From positions 1-16,073 of the forward strand of contig JBGPYB010000110.1 of NCBI GenBank assembly GCA_041493035.1: DNA of 16,073 nucleotides. The letters run 5' to 3'. Shown one piece after another: positions 6,785 through 14,091 of the stretch. Numbering within the stretch: position 1 is the stretch's first letter; each line of letters opens with the position of its first letter. Under the pieces are notes generated by a model. It was not told the origin of the DNA, searched no databases, and saw nothing but the letters and a program-made list of their open reading frames with translations. A program made the translations under genes and the position numbers. This stretch comes from JBGPYB01 sp041493035. GTDB taxonomy: Bacteria > Acidobacteriota > Vicinamibacteria > Fen-336.

Positions 6785-6814
6785 GTGTGGAAAAGTGGAA
6801 GAAAGTGTGGAATA
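6785..6814 (+). promoter_or_regulatory. Three phased MraZ-type boxes upstream of mraZ1
   Basis: Units GTGTGGAAAA (6785), GTGGAAGAAA (6795) and GTGTGGAATA (6805) repeat with an exact 10-bp period, one per helical turn. The second and third fit AAAGTG(T/G)N3, the box reported for Mycoplasma MraZ (AAAGTGG at 6792, AAAGTGT at 6802); E. coli MraZ binds similar TGGG-type direct repeats. The array ends 13 bases before the mraZ1 GTG. A weak TGGAAA-N17-AATACT pair (6788-6816) overlaps the array and could be the promoter under control. Confidence 0.7.
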
Positions 6815-6827
6815 CTTCTAGCTCGCT

Positions 6828-7298
6828 GTGTTCAAAGGGACTTATCGCTACAAGATCGACCCGAAGGGGCGCCTGCCGGTGCCGGCGCCCTTCCGAAAGG
6901 CCCTGCTCCAAGGGGGCGCGACGACGCTCGTCGTGACGCTCCTGGACCAGTGCCTGGCCGCTTATCCCCCGGTGGAATGGGAGCGGCTCGAGACTCAACT
7001 GGCCTCACTCCCCGCTTTCAGCAAGCCCGTGAAGGCCCTGTCGCGACTGCTTGCCAGCCGCGCCAGTGACTGCGAAATGGACGTCCAGGGCCGCATCCTC
7101 CTCCCCGCGACCCTACGGACCGCCGCTGGCCTCGGCCGGGAGGCGGTGGTCCTCGGAGTGCTGAATCGGATCGAGGTCTGGGCTCCGGACCTGTGGGAGA
7201 GTTTCCTCCGGGATTCGGAGCGGATCCTCGACGACGTCAGCCTCGACGTCGAGTGGCCCGTTCCACCCCCGCGTCCACAGGCGAAACCCAACCGCTAG
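6828..7298 (+). CDS. mraZ: Transcriptional regulator MraZ, first copy
   Basis: The product is 156 aa from the GTG at 6828. It has two tandem SpoVT-AbrB repeats, each with the conserved DxxxR loop: D11-PKG-R15 (IDPKGRLPVPAPFR) and D85-VQG-R89 (MDVQGRILLPATLR). MraZ proteins form ring-shaped oligomers that bind direct repeats upstream of their own gene and control the dcw operon. The N-terminus MFKGTYRYKIDPKGR is canonical and fixes the start; there is no evident Shine-Dalgarno. The C-terminus has a proline-rich tail (VPPPRPQAKP) not seen in mraZ2. A second, clearly different mraZ follows 89 bp downstream under its own promoter. Both DxxxR motifs are intact, so this copy is likely functional. 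Confidence 0.93.
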   Translation: MFKGTYRYKIDPKGRLPVPAPFRKALLQGGATTLVVTLLDQCLAAYPPVEWERLETQLASLPAFSKPVKALSRLLASRASDCEMDVQGRILLPATLRTAAGLGREAVVLGVLNRIEVWAPDLWESFLRDSERILDDVSLDVEWPVPPPRPQAKPNR

Positions 7299-7310
7299 TT
7301 CATTTTCGCC

Positions 7311-7339
7311 TTGACACACTTCTACCAGGAGCCTAGACT
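7311..7339 (+). promoter_or_regulatory. Sigma-70-type promoter of mraZ2
   Basis: A perfect -35 TTGACA (7311-7316) is separated by exactly 17 bp from the -10 TAGACT (7334-7339, 4/6 with T1, A2, A4 and T6 kept). The expected transcription start is near 7346, inside the first MraZ-type box, leaving a leader of about 42 nt with AAGGA before the ATG. It is the best promoter in the window and is probably the main driver of the dcw genes from mraZ2 onward. Confidence 0.8.
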
Positions 7340-7343
7340 TCGG

Positions 7344-7373
7344 GTGGAATTTTGTGGACAAAAGTGGGCCTAT
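7344..7373 (+). promoter_or_regulatory. Three phased MraZ-type boxes upstream of mraZ2
   Basis: GTGGAATTTT (7344), GTGGACAAAA (7354) and GTGGGCCTAT (7364) repeat at an exact 10-bp period. AAAGTGG at 7361-7367 is an exact AAAGTG(T/G) box. The array starts 4 bases after the -10 and covers the predicted transcription start, a position suited to repression of initiation or early elongation. Same architecture as the array before mraZ1. Confidence 0.75.
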
Positions 7374-7387
7374 AAGGACCCCGAGTC

Positions 7388-7831
7388 ATGCTTCGCGGTA
7401 ATCATCCGGCGCGCATTGACGACAAGGGTCGAATCAAGATCCCGAACGGCTTTCGCTCGTTCGTGGAGTCGCAGTACGGCCTCGAGCTGTTCGTCACGAG
7501 CGTGACGGGGGAGTACGTGCGTCTCTACCCGATGGCGGTCTGGCTCGAGATCGAGCGAAAGCTCGCTTCCGTTCCGTCGACGAACCCGTCGAAGCTGCGC
7601 TTCCTCGACCGCGTGAATTTCTTCGGTCAGGCCGTGGCGATGGACCGACAGGGGCGCGTCGTCCTTCCCCAGATCCTCAGGGAGACCGCGGCCATGTTGG
7701 GCGAAGTCAGCGTTCTCGGCCTACAGAACCACCTCGCCGTCTGGAACCAGAAGCGTCTCCAGGAGCGCTTGTTCAAGAAGGAGCCCTTCACCGACGAGGA
7801 CGGTCGCGTCCTTTCGGAGTTCGGGATCTGA
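7388..7831 (+). CDS. mraZ: Transcriptional regulator MraZ, second copy
   Basis: The product is 147 aa, near the usual family length, with the ATG at 7388 and AAGGA at 7374-7378 as ribosome site. It has two SpoVT-AbrB repeats with DxxxR motifs D11-DKG-R15 (RIDDKGRIKIPNGFR) and D86-RQG-R90 (MDRQGRVVLPQILR). Its sequence differs clearly from mraZ1 outside these motifs, so the pair is either an old duplication or one copy was acquired. As the copy next to rsmH, under the strong promoter, it occupies the position of the single mraZ in most bacteria and is the likelier operon autoregulator. Its stop is 1 base from the rsmH start. Confidence 0.95.
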   Translation: MLRGNHPARIDDKGRIKIPNGFRSFVESQYGLELFVTSVTGEYVRLYPMAVWLEIERKLASVPSTNPSKLRFLDRVNFFGQAVAMDRQGRVVLPQILRETAAMLGEVSVLGLQNHLAVWNQKRLQERLFKKEPFTDEDGRVLSEFGI

Positions 7832-7832
7832 T

Positions 7833-8729
7833 GTGGCCACCCTCCACGAGCCCGTTCTCCGAGCCGAAACGATGGAGCTTCTCGCGGTGAGGCCCGGAGG
7901 GCTCTGGGTCGACGGGACCGTGGGCCTCGGGGGGCATGCGGAGGCGATCCTCGAGCGGAGCGCTCCGAGCGGCCGGCTCATCGGCCTCGATCGCGACGCC
8001 GAAACCCTCGCCGAGGCCGCCCGCCGACTGGAGCGCTTCGGCGCGCGTGTGCGCCTTCTCCACGCCGATCATCGCGAGATCCCCGCGCTGCTGGGGATGG
8101 AGGCTCCGGACGGGATCCTGCTCGACCTGGGCGTCAGCTCGGTGCAGCTCGACACCGCGGAGCGAGGATTCAGCTTCCAAGCCGATGGCCCCCTCGACAT
8201 GCGGATGGATCGCAGCCAGGGCGAGACGGCGGCGGATGTCGTGAACGCGCTACGCGAGGACGACCTCGCGAGCGTGATCTACCGCTTCGGCGAGGAGCCC
8301 AGCTCGCGCCGCATCGCGCGGACGATCGTGGACGCGCGGCAGAGGTCGCCCATCGCGACCACGGGAGAGCTGGCGAGCCTCGTGCGTCGCTCGGCGCGCC
8401 GAAGCCGGCGCCCGAGCCTGGATCCGGCGACCCGCACCTTCCAGGCCCTGCGCATCTACGTGAACCGCGAGATCGAAGGCCTCGGGCTCGCCCTCGGCGA
8501 GATCGCGCGACGACTGGCCCCCGGCGGCCGTTTCGCCGTGATCGCCTTCCACAGCCTCGAGGACCGCGAGGTCAAGCAGACCTTCCGGGGCCTCGCGAAC
8601 GAAGGGTTCCGGCTCCTGACGAAGAAGCCGGTGCGCCCGGGAGACGACGAGGTCCGGCGGAATCCACGCGCGAGGAGCGCGCGCCTCCGCGGGATCGAAC
8701 GCACCCCGGCCCTGGAGGCCGCCGCATGA
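7833..8729 (+). CDS. rsmH: 16S rRNA m4C1402 N4-methyltransferase RsmH (MraW)
   Basis: The product is 298 aa from the GTG at 7833, chosen because the conserved LHEPVL begins at residue 4; GGAG at 7816-7819 is a plausible ribosome site. RsmH methylates N4 of C1402 in the ribosomal P site using SAM. Landmarks: VDGTVGLGGHAEAIL (26-40, SAM loop), LIGLDRDAETL (49-59), DGILLDLGVSSVQLD (93-107), RGFSFQADGPLDMRMD (111-126), TRTFQALRIYVNREIEGL (200-217), FAVIAFHSLEDREVK (234-248) and NPRARSARLRGIER at the end. All catalytic-domain motifs are present. It overlaps ftsL by ATGA, as in most dcw clusters. Confidence 0.97.
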   Translation: MATLHEPVLRAETMELLAVRPGGLWVDGTVGLGGHAEAILERSAPSGRLIGLDRDAETLAEAARRLERFGARVRLLHADHREIPALLGMEAPDGILLDLGVSSVQLDTAERGFSFQADGPLDMRMDRSQGETAADVVNALREDDLASVIYRFGEEPSSRRIARTIVDARQRSPIATTGELASLVRRSARRSRRPSLDPATRTFQALRIYVNREIEGLGLALGEIARRLAPGGRFAVIAFHSLEDREVKQTFRGLANEGFRLLTKKPVRPGDDEVRRNPRARSARLRGIERTPALEAAA

Positions 8730-9142
8730 AGGAGACGAGCGTCGAATCGGTCCTCTCCAAGAGCATCGACAACTCGGGCGTCGTTCGCGAGGTGGACCCC
8801 CGCACGAGCCGCGACCTCGTGGCTCTCCTGCTTCTCGTGGGGATCCTGGTCGGCGGGCTCGTGCTCTACGCGTGGCCCCATTTCCAGATGCGCCAGACGG
8901 CCATCGCAACCGAGCAGATGCAGCGGGAGCGCGAGCGCCTCGTGGAGGAGAACCGGAAACTGCGCCTCGAGAAGGCGAGCCTCGAGAACCTGGCGCGGGT
9001 CCAGGTCATCGCCGAGCGGAACCTCGGCCTGACGACCCCCGCCGCCGACCACCTGATCGTGGTGGAAGCCCCACAGGCGCCGGCGGGTGAGCGGGCCGAT
9101 CTCGCGAGCAACAAGTCCGTCACAGGCGACGCGAGGAACTAG
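8726..9142 (+). CDS. ftsL: Cell division protein FtsL-like
   Basis: The product is 138 aa; the ATG at 8726 overlaps the rsmH stop (ATGA), and GGAGG at 8714-8718 is an ideal ribosome site. It is a small bitopic protein: about 30 cytoplasmic residues, one transmembrane helix (LVALLLLVGILVGGLVLYAW, 31-50), then a periplasmic coiled coil (about 53-97, TEQMQRERERLVEENRKLRL) and a short tail. This architecture, with the position between rsmH and ftsI, identifies FtsL despite weak sequence conservation in the family. FtsL forms a complex with FtsB and FtsQ and activates FtsW-FtsI at the septum. It ends 8 bases before ftsI. Confidence 0.88.
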   Translation: MKETSVESVLSKSIDNSGVVREVDPRTSRDLVALLLLVGILVGGLVLYAWPHFQMRQTAIATEQMQRERERLVEENRKLRLEKASLENLARVQVIAERNLGLTTPAADHLIVVEAPQAPAGERADLASNKSVTGDARN

Positions 9143-9150
9143 GGACCAGG

Positions 9151-11208
9151 ATGGAACGACCACCCGCGGCGCCTTCGGCGATGGACCCCGGGCCGAGCGC
9201 CCCGGAGCGCGTGACCCGCCTCCGGCTGATGCTCGTGGCGCTGTCTGTCTCGATGTGGGCCGTGGCGATCGGCGTTCGCCTCTTCCAGCTCCAGGTACTG
9301 GATCGCCCGTCTTTCGAACGCCAGGCCGCGCGACAGAGCGAGCGCACGATCAACCTCGACCCGCGGCGCGGACCCATCCTGGACCGAAACGGCCGGCCCT
9401 TGGCGGTGTCGGTGGACGCCGAGAGCCTGTACGCGGTGCCCCAGGACGTCGACAATCCCGTACGGACGGCGGCGGCCGTGACCCGCGCCCTGGGCCTCGA
9501 CGCCGCGGGACACAAGGAGCTGCTCGCGAGCCTCCAGAAGAGCCGGGCCTTCGTCTGGGTGAAGCGGAAGCTCGATCCCGTGACGGCCCGAGCGGTGCGG
9601 GATCTCCAGCTCGACGGCGTCGGCTTCCTGACCGAGAACCGCCGCTACTACCCGAACCGGGAGCTGGCCTCGCAGGTTCTCGGTTACGTCGGAGTCGACA
9701 ACACGGGGATGAGCGGCGTCGAGTACGCCTTCGAGGACCAGATCAAGGGGAAGGCCGCGAAGGTCTTCGTTCAGACCGACGCGCGGCGACGCCCCGTGGG
9801 GCACACCGAGCGACCCTCCACCGACGGCACGACCGTCGTCTTGACCCTCGACGAGTCGATCCAGTACGCGGCCGAGAGCGAGCTGGACCGGGCGATGAAC
9901 GAAACGCAGTCGATCGCGGGCGTCGTGGTGGTCCTCGACCCGCGCACCGGCGAGGTGCTGGCCATCGCCAACCGGCCCACCTTCAACCCAAATCGCTTCG
10001 GTGCCTTTGGAAGCGCACGGTGGAAGAACCGAGCGGTGGTGGACGCCTACGAGCCCGGCAGCATGTTCAAGGTGATCACGGCCGCGGCAGCTCTCCAGGA
10101 AAAGGTGGTCGAGCCGGAAGAGGTCATCGACTGCGGCGGGGGCGGGATCGACATCGCCGGCGTGCATATCAACGACCACGCCGTCTTCCACGACCTCAAG
10201 TTTCGCGACGTCATCGCGCACTCGAGCGACATCGGCGTCGTCCGCGTGGCCCAGCGCCTCGGCCGGGAGAACTTCAACCGTTACATGCGGGCCTTCGGCT
10301 TCGGCGTCGCCACGGGAATCGAGCTTCCCGGCGAGTCGAGCGGCCTGCTGCGCCCGCCGGCCAAGTGGAGCGCCCTGTCCCTCGCCTCTCTCTCCTTCGG
10401 CCAGGAGGTCGGCGTCACGGCCCTCCAGATGGCCACAGCCGTCGGCGCCGTGGCCAACGGCGGCTATCTCATGAAGCCCATGATCGTGAAGCAGATCGAG
10501 GACGGCGCCGGGCACGTACTGAAGACCGTGAAGCCCGTGGCGGTACGGCGCGTCATCGATCCGGAGACCGTCGACACGCTGACCAACATCCTGAAGACCG
10601 TCGTCACCGACGGGACCGGACGCCACGCCGCGATCCCGGGATACGTGGTGGCCGGGAAGACTGGGACGGCGCAGAAGGTCGACGCGCAAGGACGCTATTC
10701 GATGGTAGACCACGTCGCGTCCTTCGTCGGCTACGTCCCCGCCTCGCGCCCCGCGCTGCTCGTCCTCGTCTCCCTCGATACGCCGAAGGGACCGCGGAAC
10801 GAGGGAGGCGACGTGGCGGCTCCGGTCTTCGCCCGCGTGGCCGAGCACGCGCTCCGCCATCTCGCGATCCCGCCCGACGATCCGGATCGGGTTCTGCGCA
10901 TGACCCCGTACGATCCCGCCCACCTGACCCCGGCCTCGTACACGGCGAGCCCCCTCTCCCCCCGGGAGAGGGGGATGGGGGTGAGGGCTGCGGGGGCGGT
11001 CGAGGCCGTTGCGCTCGATCCGGGAGATCCACAGCTCATGCCCGACCTCCGCGGCCAGTCGGCCCGCGAGGCCGCGCTCGGGGCGGCGCGCCGCGGCCTT
11101 CTCGTCGAGCTCAAGGGCTCGGGGCGCGTCGTTTCCCAGACGCCGGACCCGGGGACCGAGATCGACAGCGGTGCGCGCTGCGTCCTGACACTGGACCGTC
11201 CCTCATGA
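9151..11208 (+). CDS. ftsI: Septal peptidoglycan transpeptidase FtsI (PBP, one PASTA domain)
   Basis: The product is 685 aa. After a proline-rich cytoplasmic start there is one transmembrane helix (about 25-48), a class B PBP dimerisation domain (INLDPRRGPILDRNGRPLAVS, 67-87; RYYPNRELASQVLGYVG), and the transpeptidase domain. The nucleophile is S304 in EPGSMFKVIT. The second motif reads S358-S359-D360 instead of SxN, and the third is K503-T504-G505 in VAGKTGTAQK. A C-terminal PASTA domain (about 622-685, PQLMPDLRGQSAREA..) follows. The enzyme cross-links septal peptidoglycan with FtsW in the periplasm. The linker (599-616) is encoded by a G/C-rich palindromic repeat read in frame. The single PASTA domain resembles Spo5D/PBP-PASTA division PBPs more than enterobacterial FtsI. 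The stop overlaps murE (ATGA). Confidence 0.93.
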   Translation: MERPPAAPSAMDPGPSAPERVTRLRLMLVALSVSMWAVAIGVRLFQLQVLDRPSFERQAARQSERTINLDPRRGPILDRNGRPLAVSVDAESLYAVPQDVDNPVRTAAAVTRALGLDAAGHKELLASLQKSRAFVWVKRKLDPVTARAVRDLQLDGVGFLTENRRYYPNRELASQVLGYVGVDNTGMSGVEYAFEDQIKGKAAKVFVQTDARRRPVGHTERPSTDGTTVVLTLDESIQYAAESELDRAMNETQSIAGVVVVLDPRTGEVLAIANRPTFNPNRFGAFGSARWKNRAVVDAYEPGSMFKVITAAAALQEKVVEPEEVIDCGGGGIDIAGVHINDHAVFHDLKFRDVIAHSSDIGVVRVAQRLGRENFNRYMRAFGFGVATGIELPGESSGLLRPPAKWSALSLASLSFGQEVGVTALQMATAVGAVANGGYLMKPMIVKQIEDGAGHVLKTVKPVAVRRVIDPETVDTLTNILKTVVTDGTGRHAAIPGYVVAGKTGTAQKVDAQGRYSMVDHVASFVGYVPASRPALLVLVSLDTPKGPRNEGGDVAAPVFARVAEHALRHLAIPPDDPDRVLRMTPYDPAHLTPASYTASPLSPRERGMGVRAAGAVEAVALDPGDPQLMPDLRGQSAREAALGAARRGLLVELKGSGRVVSQTPDPGTEIDSGARCVLTLDRPS
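10947..10996. repeat. G/C-rich palindromic repeat inserted in frame in ftsI
   Basis: Arms CCCCCTCTCCC (10950-10960) and GGGAGAGGGGG (10964-10974) pair perfectly around a CCC loop, followed by ATGGGGGTGAGGGCTGCGG. The encoded peptide SPLSPRERGMGVRAAG lies between the transpeptidase and PASTA domains. A related element occurs inverted at 15992-16036 in murD. It looks like a REP-type dispersed element tolerated in a flexible linker. Confidence 0.65.
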
Positions 11209-12674
11209 CACTCGGGGATCTGGTCGCGCGGGTCCCCGGGGCCGTCCTCCACGCCGACCCTGACCTCGTCGTCACCGACGTGACCCACGACTCGCGCAAA
11301 GCGAGCGCGGGCACTCTGTTCGTGGCGATCCGTGGCCTTGCCGTCGACGGCAACGCCTTCACCGACGCCGCGCGAAAGAAGGGGGCCGCTGCGGTGGCGT
11401 CGGAAGAGCCACCTCGGGCGGGCCTTCCCTGGGTGCGCGTCCGCGATGCGCGCGAGGCCTTGGCCCTGCTGTCCGCGGCGCTCCTGGGCGATCCCGCCGC
11501 CCATCTCGAGCTGGTAGGCGTGACGGGCACCAACGGGAAGACGACGACGACCCACTTGATCGACGCCGTTCTCCGGGCGGCGGGGAAACGTGTGGGGCTT
11601 CTCGGCACGATCCAGTACCGCATCGCCGACCGTCAGGCTGAAGCGGTGCGCACCACGCCCGAAGCGTCGGACCTTCAGAAGCTCTTCCGGGAGATGGTGG
11701 ACGCCTCGTGCAGCCACGCTGTGCTCGAGGTCTCGTCCCATGCCCTGGCTCTGAAGCGTGTCCATGGCTGCGCCTTCAAGGTGGCGGTCTTCACCAACCT
11801 GACACGCGACCACCTCGACTTCCACGGCGACATGGAGAACTACTTCGAGGCGAAGCGACTGCTCTTCGCCAGTCTTCTCCGCCCCGAGGGTTGGGCGATC
11901 GTCAACGTCGACGACGACCATGGCGAGACCCTGGCTGCCACCTCGCGCGGTCGGGTCATGACCTACGCCATCGAGCGCCCCGCGGATATCCGAGCGGAAG
12001 GGATCTCTGTCTCGCTCGCGGGAACGTCGTTCGTCGCCCGCACTTCAGCCGGTGACTTCGAGGTGCGGACGTCGCTCCTGGGGCGCTTCAACGTCCAGAA
12101 CATGCTTGGGGCGCTCGGAGCGTGCCTGGCTCTTCGCCTTCCGAGGGAGGCCATCCTGGCCGGGCTTGCCTCGCTCTCGGGCGTCGCGGGGCGGCTGGAG
12201 CGAGTCGAGGCGGGCCAGGACTTCGCCGTCATCGTGGACTACGCCCACACCGACGATGCCCTCAAGAACCTCCTCGAGACCATGCGTGAGCTGGCCCCGA
12301 GGCGCGTGATCACCGTTTTCGGCTGCGGTGGGGATCGCGACTCTACGAAGCGACCGCTCATGGGAGCCGTGGCCTCACGTCTCTCCGACGTGGTGATCGT
12401 GACCTCGGACAACCCGCGGAGCGAGCCCCCGGAGGCGATCCTGGACGAGATCCAGTCGGGGATGAACGGCCGCAAGGTCGAGCGCCACGTGATCGTGGAC
12501 CGGCGCGAGGCTATCGCCAAGGCGTTCGAGTTGGCCGGCCCTGGCGACGCCGTCGTGATCGCCGGCAAGGGACACGAGACGACGCAGGTCCTGAGGGACC
12601 GCACGGTCCCCTTCGATGACCGCAAGGTGGCTCGCGATCTGCTGTCCCGCCTCCCGGTGCGCGGAAGGGCATGA
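11205..12674 (+). CDS. murE: UDP-MurNAc-L-Ala-D-Glu:meso-diaminopimelate ligase MurE
   Basis: The product is 489 aa; the ATG at 11205 overlaps the ftsI stop by 4 bases. The open frame runs much further upstream, but that part is a shadow of ftsI. MurE adds the third stem amino acid to UDP-MurNAc-dipeptide with ATP. Landmarks: VTDVTHDSRKASAGTLFVAI (23-42), P-loop GVTGTNGKTTT (105-115), TTPEASDL, EVSSHALALKRV (175-186), NLTRDHLDFHG (198-208), the Lys to be carbamylated K217 in YFEAKRLLF, FGCGGDRDSTKRPLMG (372-387), and SDNPRSEPP with D402-N-P-R405. The DNPR motif is the signature for meso-diaminopimelate rather than lysine. GKGHE (454-458) closes the C-terminal domain. Cytoplasmic, full length. 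Confidence 0.97.
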   Translation: MTLGDLVARVPGAVLHADPDLVVTDVTHDSRKASAGTLFVAIRGLAVDGNAFTDAARKKGAAAVASEEPPRAGLPWVRVRDAREALALLSAALLGDPAAHLELVGVTGTNGKTTTTHLIDAVLRAAGKRVGLLGTIQYRIADRQAEAVRTTPEASDLQKLFREMVDASCSHAVLEVSSHALALKRVHGCAFKVAVFTNLTRDHLDFHGDMENYFEAKRLLFASLLRPEGWAIVNVDDDHGETLAATSRGRVMTYAIERPADIRAEGISVSLAGTSFVARTSAGDFEVRTSLLGRFNVQNMLGALGACLALRLPREAILAGLASLSGVAGRLERVEAGQDFAVIVDYAHTDDALKNLLETMRELAPRRVITVFGCGGDRDSTKRPLMGAVASRLSDVVIVTSDNPRSEPPEAILDEIQSGMNGRKVERHVIVDRREAIAKAFELAGPGDAVVIAGKGHETTQVLRDRTVPFDDRKVARDLLSRLPVRGRA

Positions 12675-14086
12675 CGGAGGCGGCCCTGGTCACTCTCGGC
12701 ACGACGCTTCGGCTCGACGACGTGCGGCATGTCACGACAGGCCGTCTCGTCGCGGGGAGCCTCGAGAGCACCCTCGCCGGGGTGTCCATCGACTCGCGGA
12801 CCGTGGCACCCGGGGAACTGTTCGTGGCGATCGCGGGCCCTCGCTTCGACGGCCACGACTTCGTCGCCGCCGCAGCGGCGGCAGGAGCGTCGGCCGCTCT
12901 CGTGCATCGCGACGTCGCGGTCCCCGAGGGCGTGACGATCCTCCGGGTCGCCGACACGACCGCGGCCCTCGCTGATCTCGCGCGCCACGTGCGTCTCGCC
13001 GCGGACATCCCCGTGGTCGGCATCACGGGATCCGCGGGAAAGACCACGACGAAGGACATGACCGCCGCACTCTTGGCGGGACGCGGCGCGGTGCTGAAAA
13101 CCGAGGGGAACCTCAACAACCAATACGGCCTCCCCCTGACGCTGCTCCAGCTCCGCCCCGATCATTGGGCCGCGGTTCTGGAGCTCGGCATGTCCGCGGC
13201 CGGCGAGATGCGGGGCCTTTCGGACATCGCCCGGCCCGACATCGCCGTGATGACGAACGTGGGGTCCGCGCACCTCGAGTTCTTCGAGTCGAAGGACGCC
13301 ATCGCCCGGGCGAAGGCCGAGCTTTTCGAGGGCCTGCGCCCCGGGGGCGTGGCTGTGCTGAACGGCGACGATCCCCGCGTGAGGCGAGCCGGCGAGGAAT
13401 GGGGCGGGACCGTGATCTGGTTCGGTCGCGATCGGCGCCATGACGTGTCGGCCGAGAACTGGCGCGGCACGGCTCTCGGGATGCGCTTCGACATGCGCGT
13501 CGCGGGAGACGTCGTCGACGTGGCCCTTCCCCTGGCGGGACCGCATCACGTCATGAACTTCCTGGCGGCCGCGGCTGTCGCCCATCGGCTGGGCTTGTCG
13601 GCCGAGGCGATCGCCCTGAACGCCGCCTCGATGAAGGCCGCGTCCCATCGCGGTGAGGTCCGCCGTCTGCGCGAGGGCGTCACGGTCCTCGACGATTGCT
13701 ACAACGCGAGCCCCGAAGCCGTGGAAGCCTCCATCGTGGCTTTGAGCCTCGCCGGAGGGCGTCGGCGCGTGGCGTTCCTGGGCAACATGCTGGAGCTTGG
13801 GCATGAAGGTCCCGCCCTCCACCGCGAGCTGGGCGGCCGTCTGTCGACCCGGGTCGACGTGCTGATCGGCGTCGGTGCGCTGGGCGAAGAATTTCTCGCC
13901 GGGGCTCGCGATCACGGTTTCTCCGCGGAGGCGCTTCACCACTTCGGCGATGCGACGGCGGCGGCGGGCGCTGCCGCCGGTCTTGTGCGGGCGGGAGATG
14001 CCGTGCTGGTGAAGGGTTCCCGCGGGATGCGGATGGAGCGCGTCGTGGATGCGCTGCTGGCACGTTTCGGCGAGGCCGATGACTGA
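12671..14086 (+). CDS. murF: UDP-MurNAc-tripeptide:D-Ala-D-Ala ligase MurF
   Basis: The product is 471 aa, with the ATG at 12671 overlapping the murE stop (ATGA) and a purine-rich GGAAGGG just before it. MurF adds D-Ala-D-Ala to complete the UDP-MurNAc-pentapeptide in the cytoplasm. Landmarks: GVSIDSRTVAPGELFVAI (37-54), GPRFDGHDFV (56-65), P-loop VVGITGSAGKTTTKDM (115-130), EGNLNNQYGLPLTLL (145-159), LELGMSAAGEM (170-180), NVGSAHLEFFES (196-207), K215 in RAKAELF, GPHHVMNFLAAAAVA, LDDCYNASPEAVEAS (340-354), LGNMLELG, and VLVKGSRGMRMERV near the end. All three Mur-ligase domains are present. Six bases separate it from mraY. Confidence 0.97.
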   Translation: MTEAALVTLGTTLRLDDVRHVTTGRLVAGSLESTLAGVSIDSRTVAPGELFVAIAGPRFDGHDFVAAAAAAGASAALVHRDVAVPEGVTILRVADTTAALADLARHVRLAADIPVVGITGSAGKTTTKDMTAALLAGRGAVLKTEGNLNNQYGLPLTLLQLRPDHWAAVLELGMSAAGEMRGLSDIARPDIAVMTNVGSAHLEFFESKDAIARAKAELFEGLRPGGVAVLNGDDPRVRRAGEEWGGTVIWFGRDRRHDVSAENWRGTALGMRFDMRVAGDVVDVALPLAGPHHVMNFLAAAAVAHRLGLSAEAIALNAASMKAASHRGEVRRLREGVTVLDDCYNASPEAVEASIVALSLAGGRRRVAFLGNMLELGHEGPALHRELGGRLSTRVDVLIGVGALGEEFLAGARDHGFSAEALHHFGDATAAAGAAAGLVRAGDAVLVKGSRGMRMERVVDALLARFGEADD

Positions 14087-14091
14087 GGCTG

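Noticed and set aside
5570..7069. 499-codon + ORF spanning the folC antisense strand and the mraZ1 region
   Set aside because: It crosses the folC coding strand, the intergenic region and mraZ1 in another frame; no motif.
9139..10923. 594-codon minus-strand ORF opposite ftsI
   Set aside because: It lies antisense to a clear PBP, has no family motif, and its open length is expected from high GC third positions.
9087..11204. Long + frame open upstream of murE, giving a 1195-codon ORF
   Set aside because: Its first 700 codons are arginine/proline-rich shadow sequence of ftsL and ftsI; murE similarity begins exactly at the ATG at 11205.
12239..13942. 567-codon minus-strand ORF opposite murE/murF
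   Set aside because: It is antisense to two well-conserved ligases and His/Arg/Gly-rich without domain signs.
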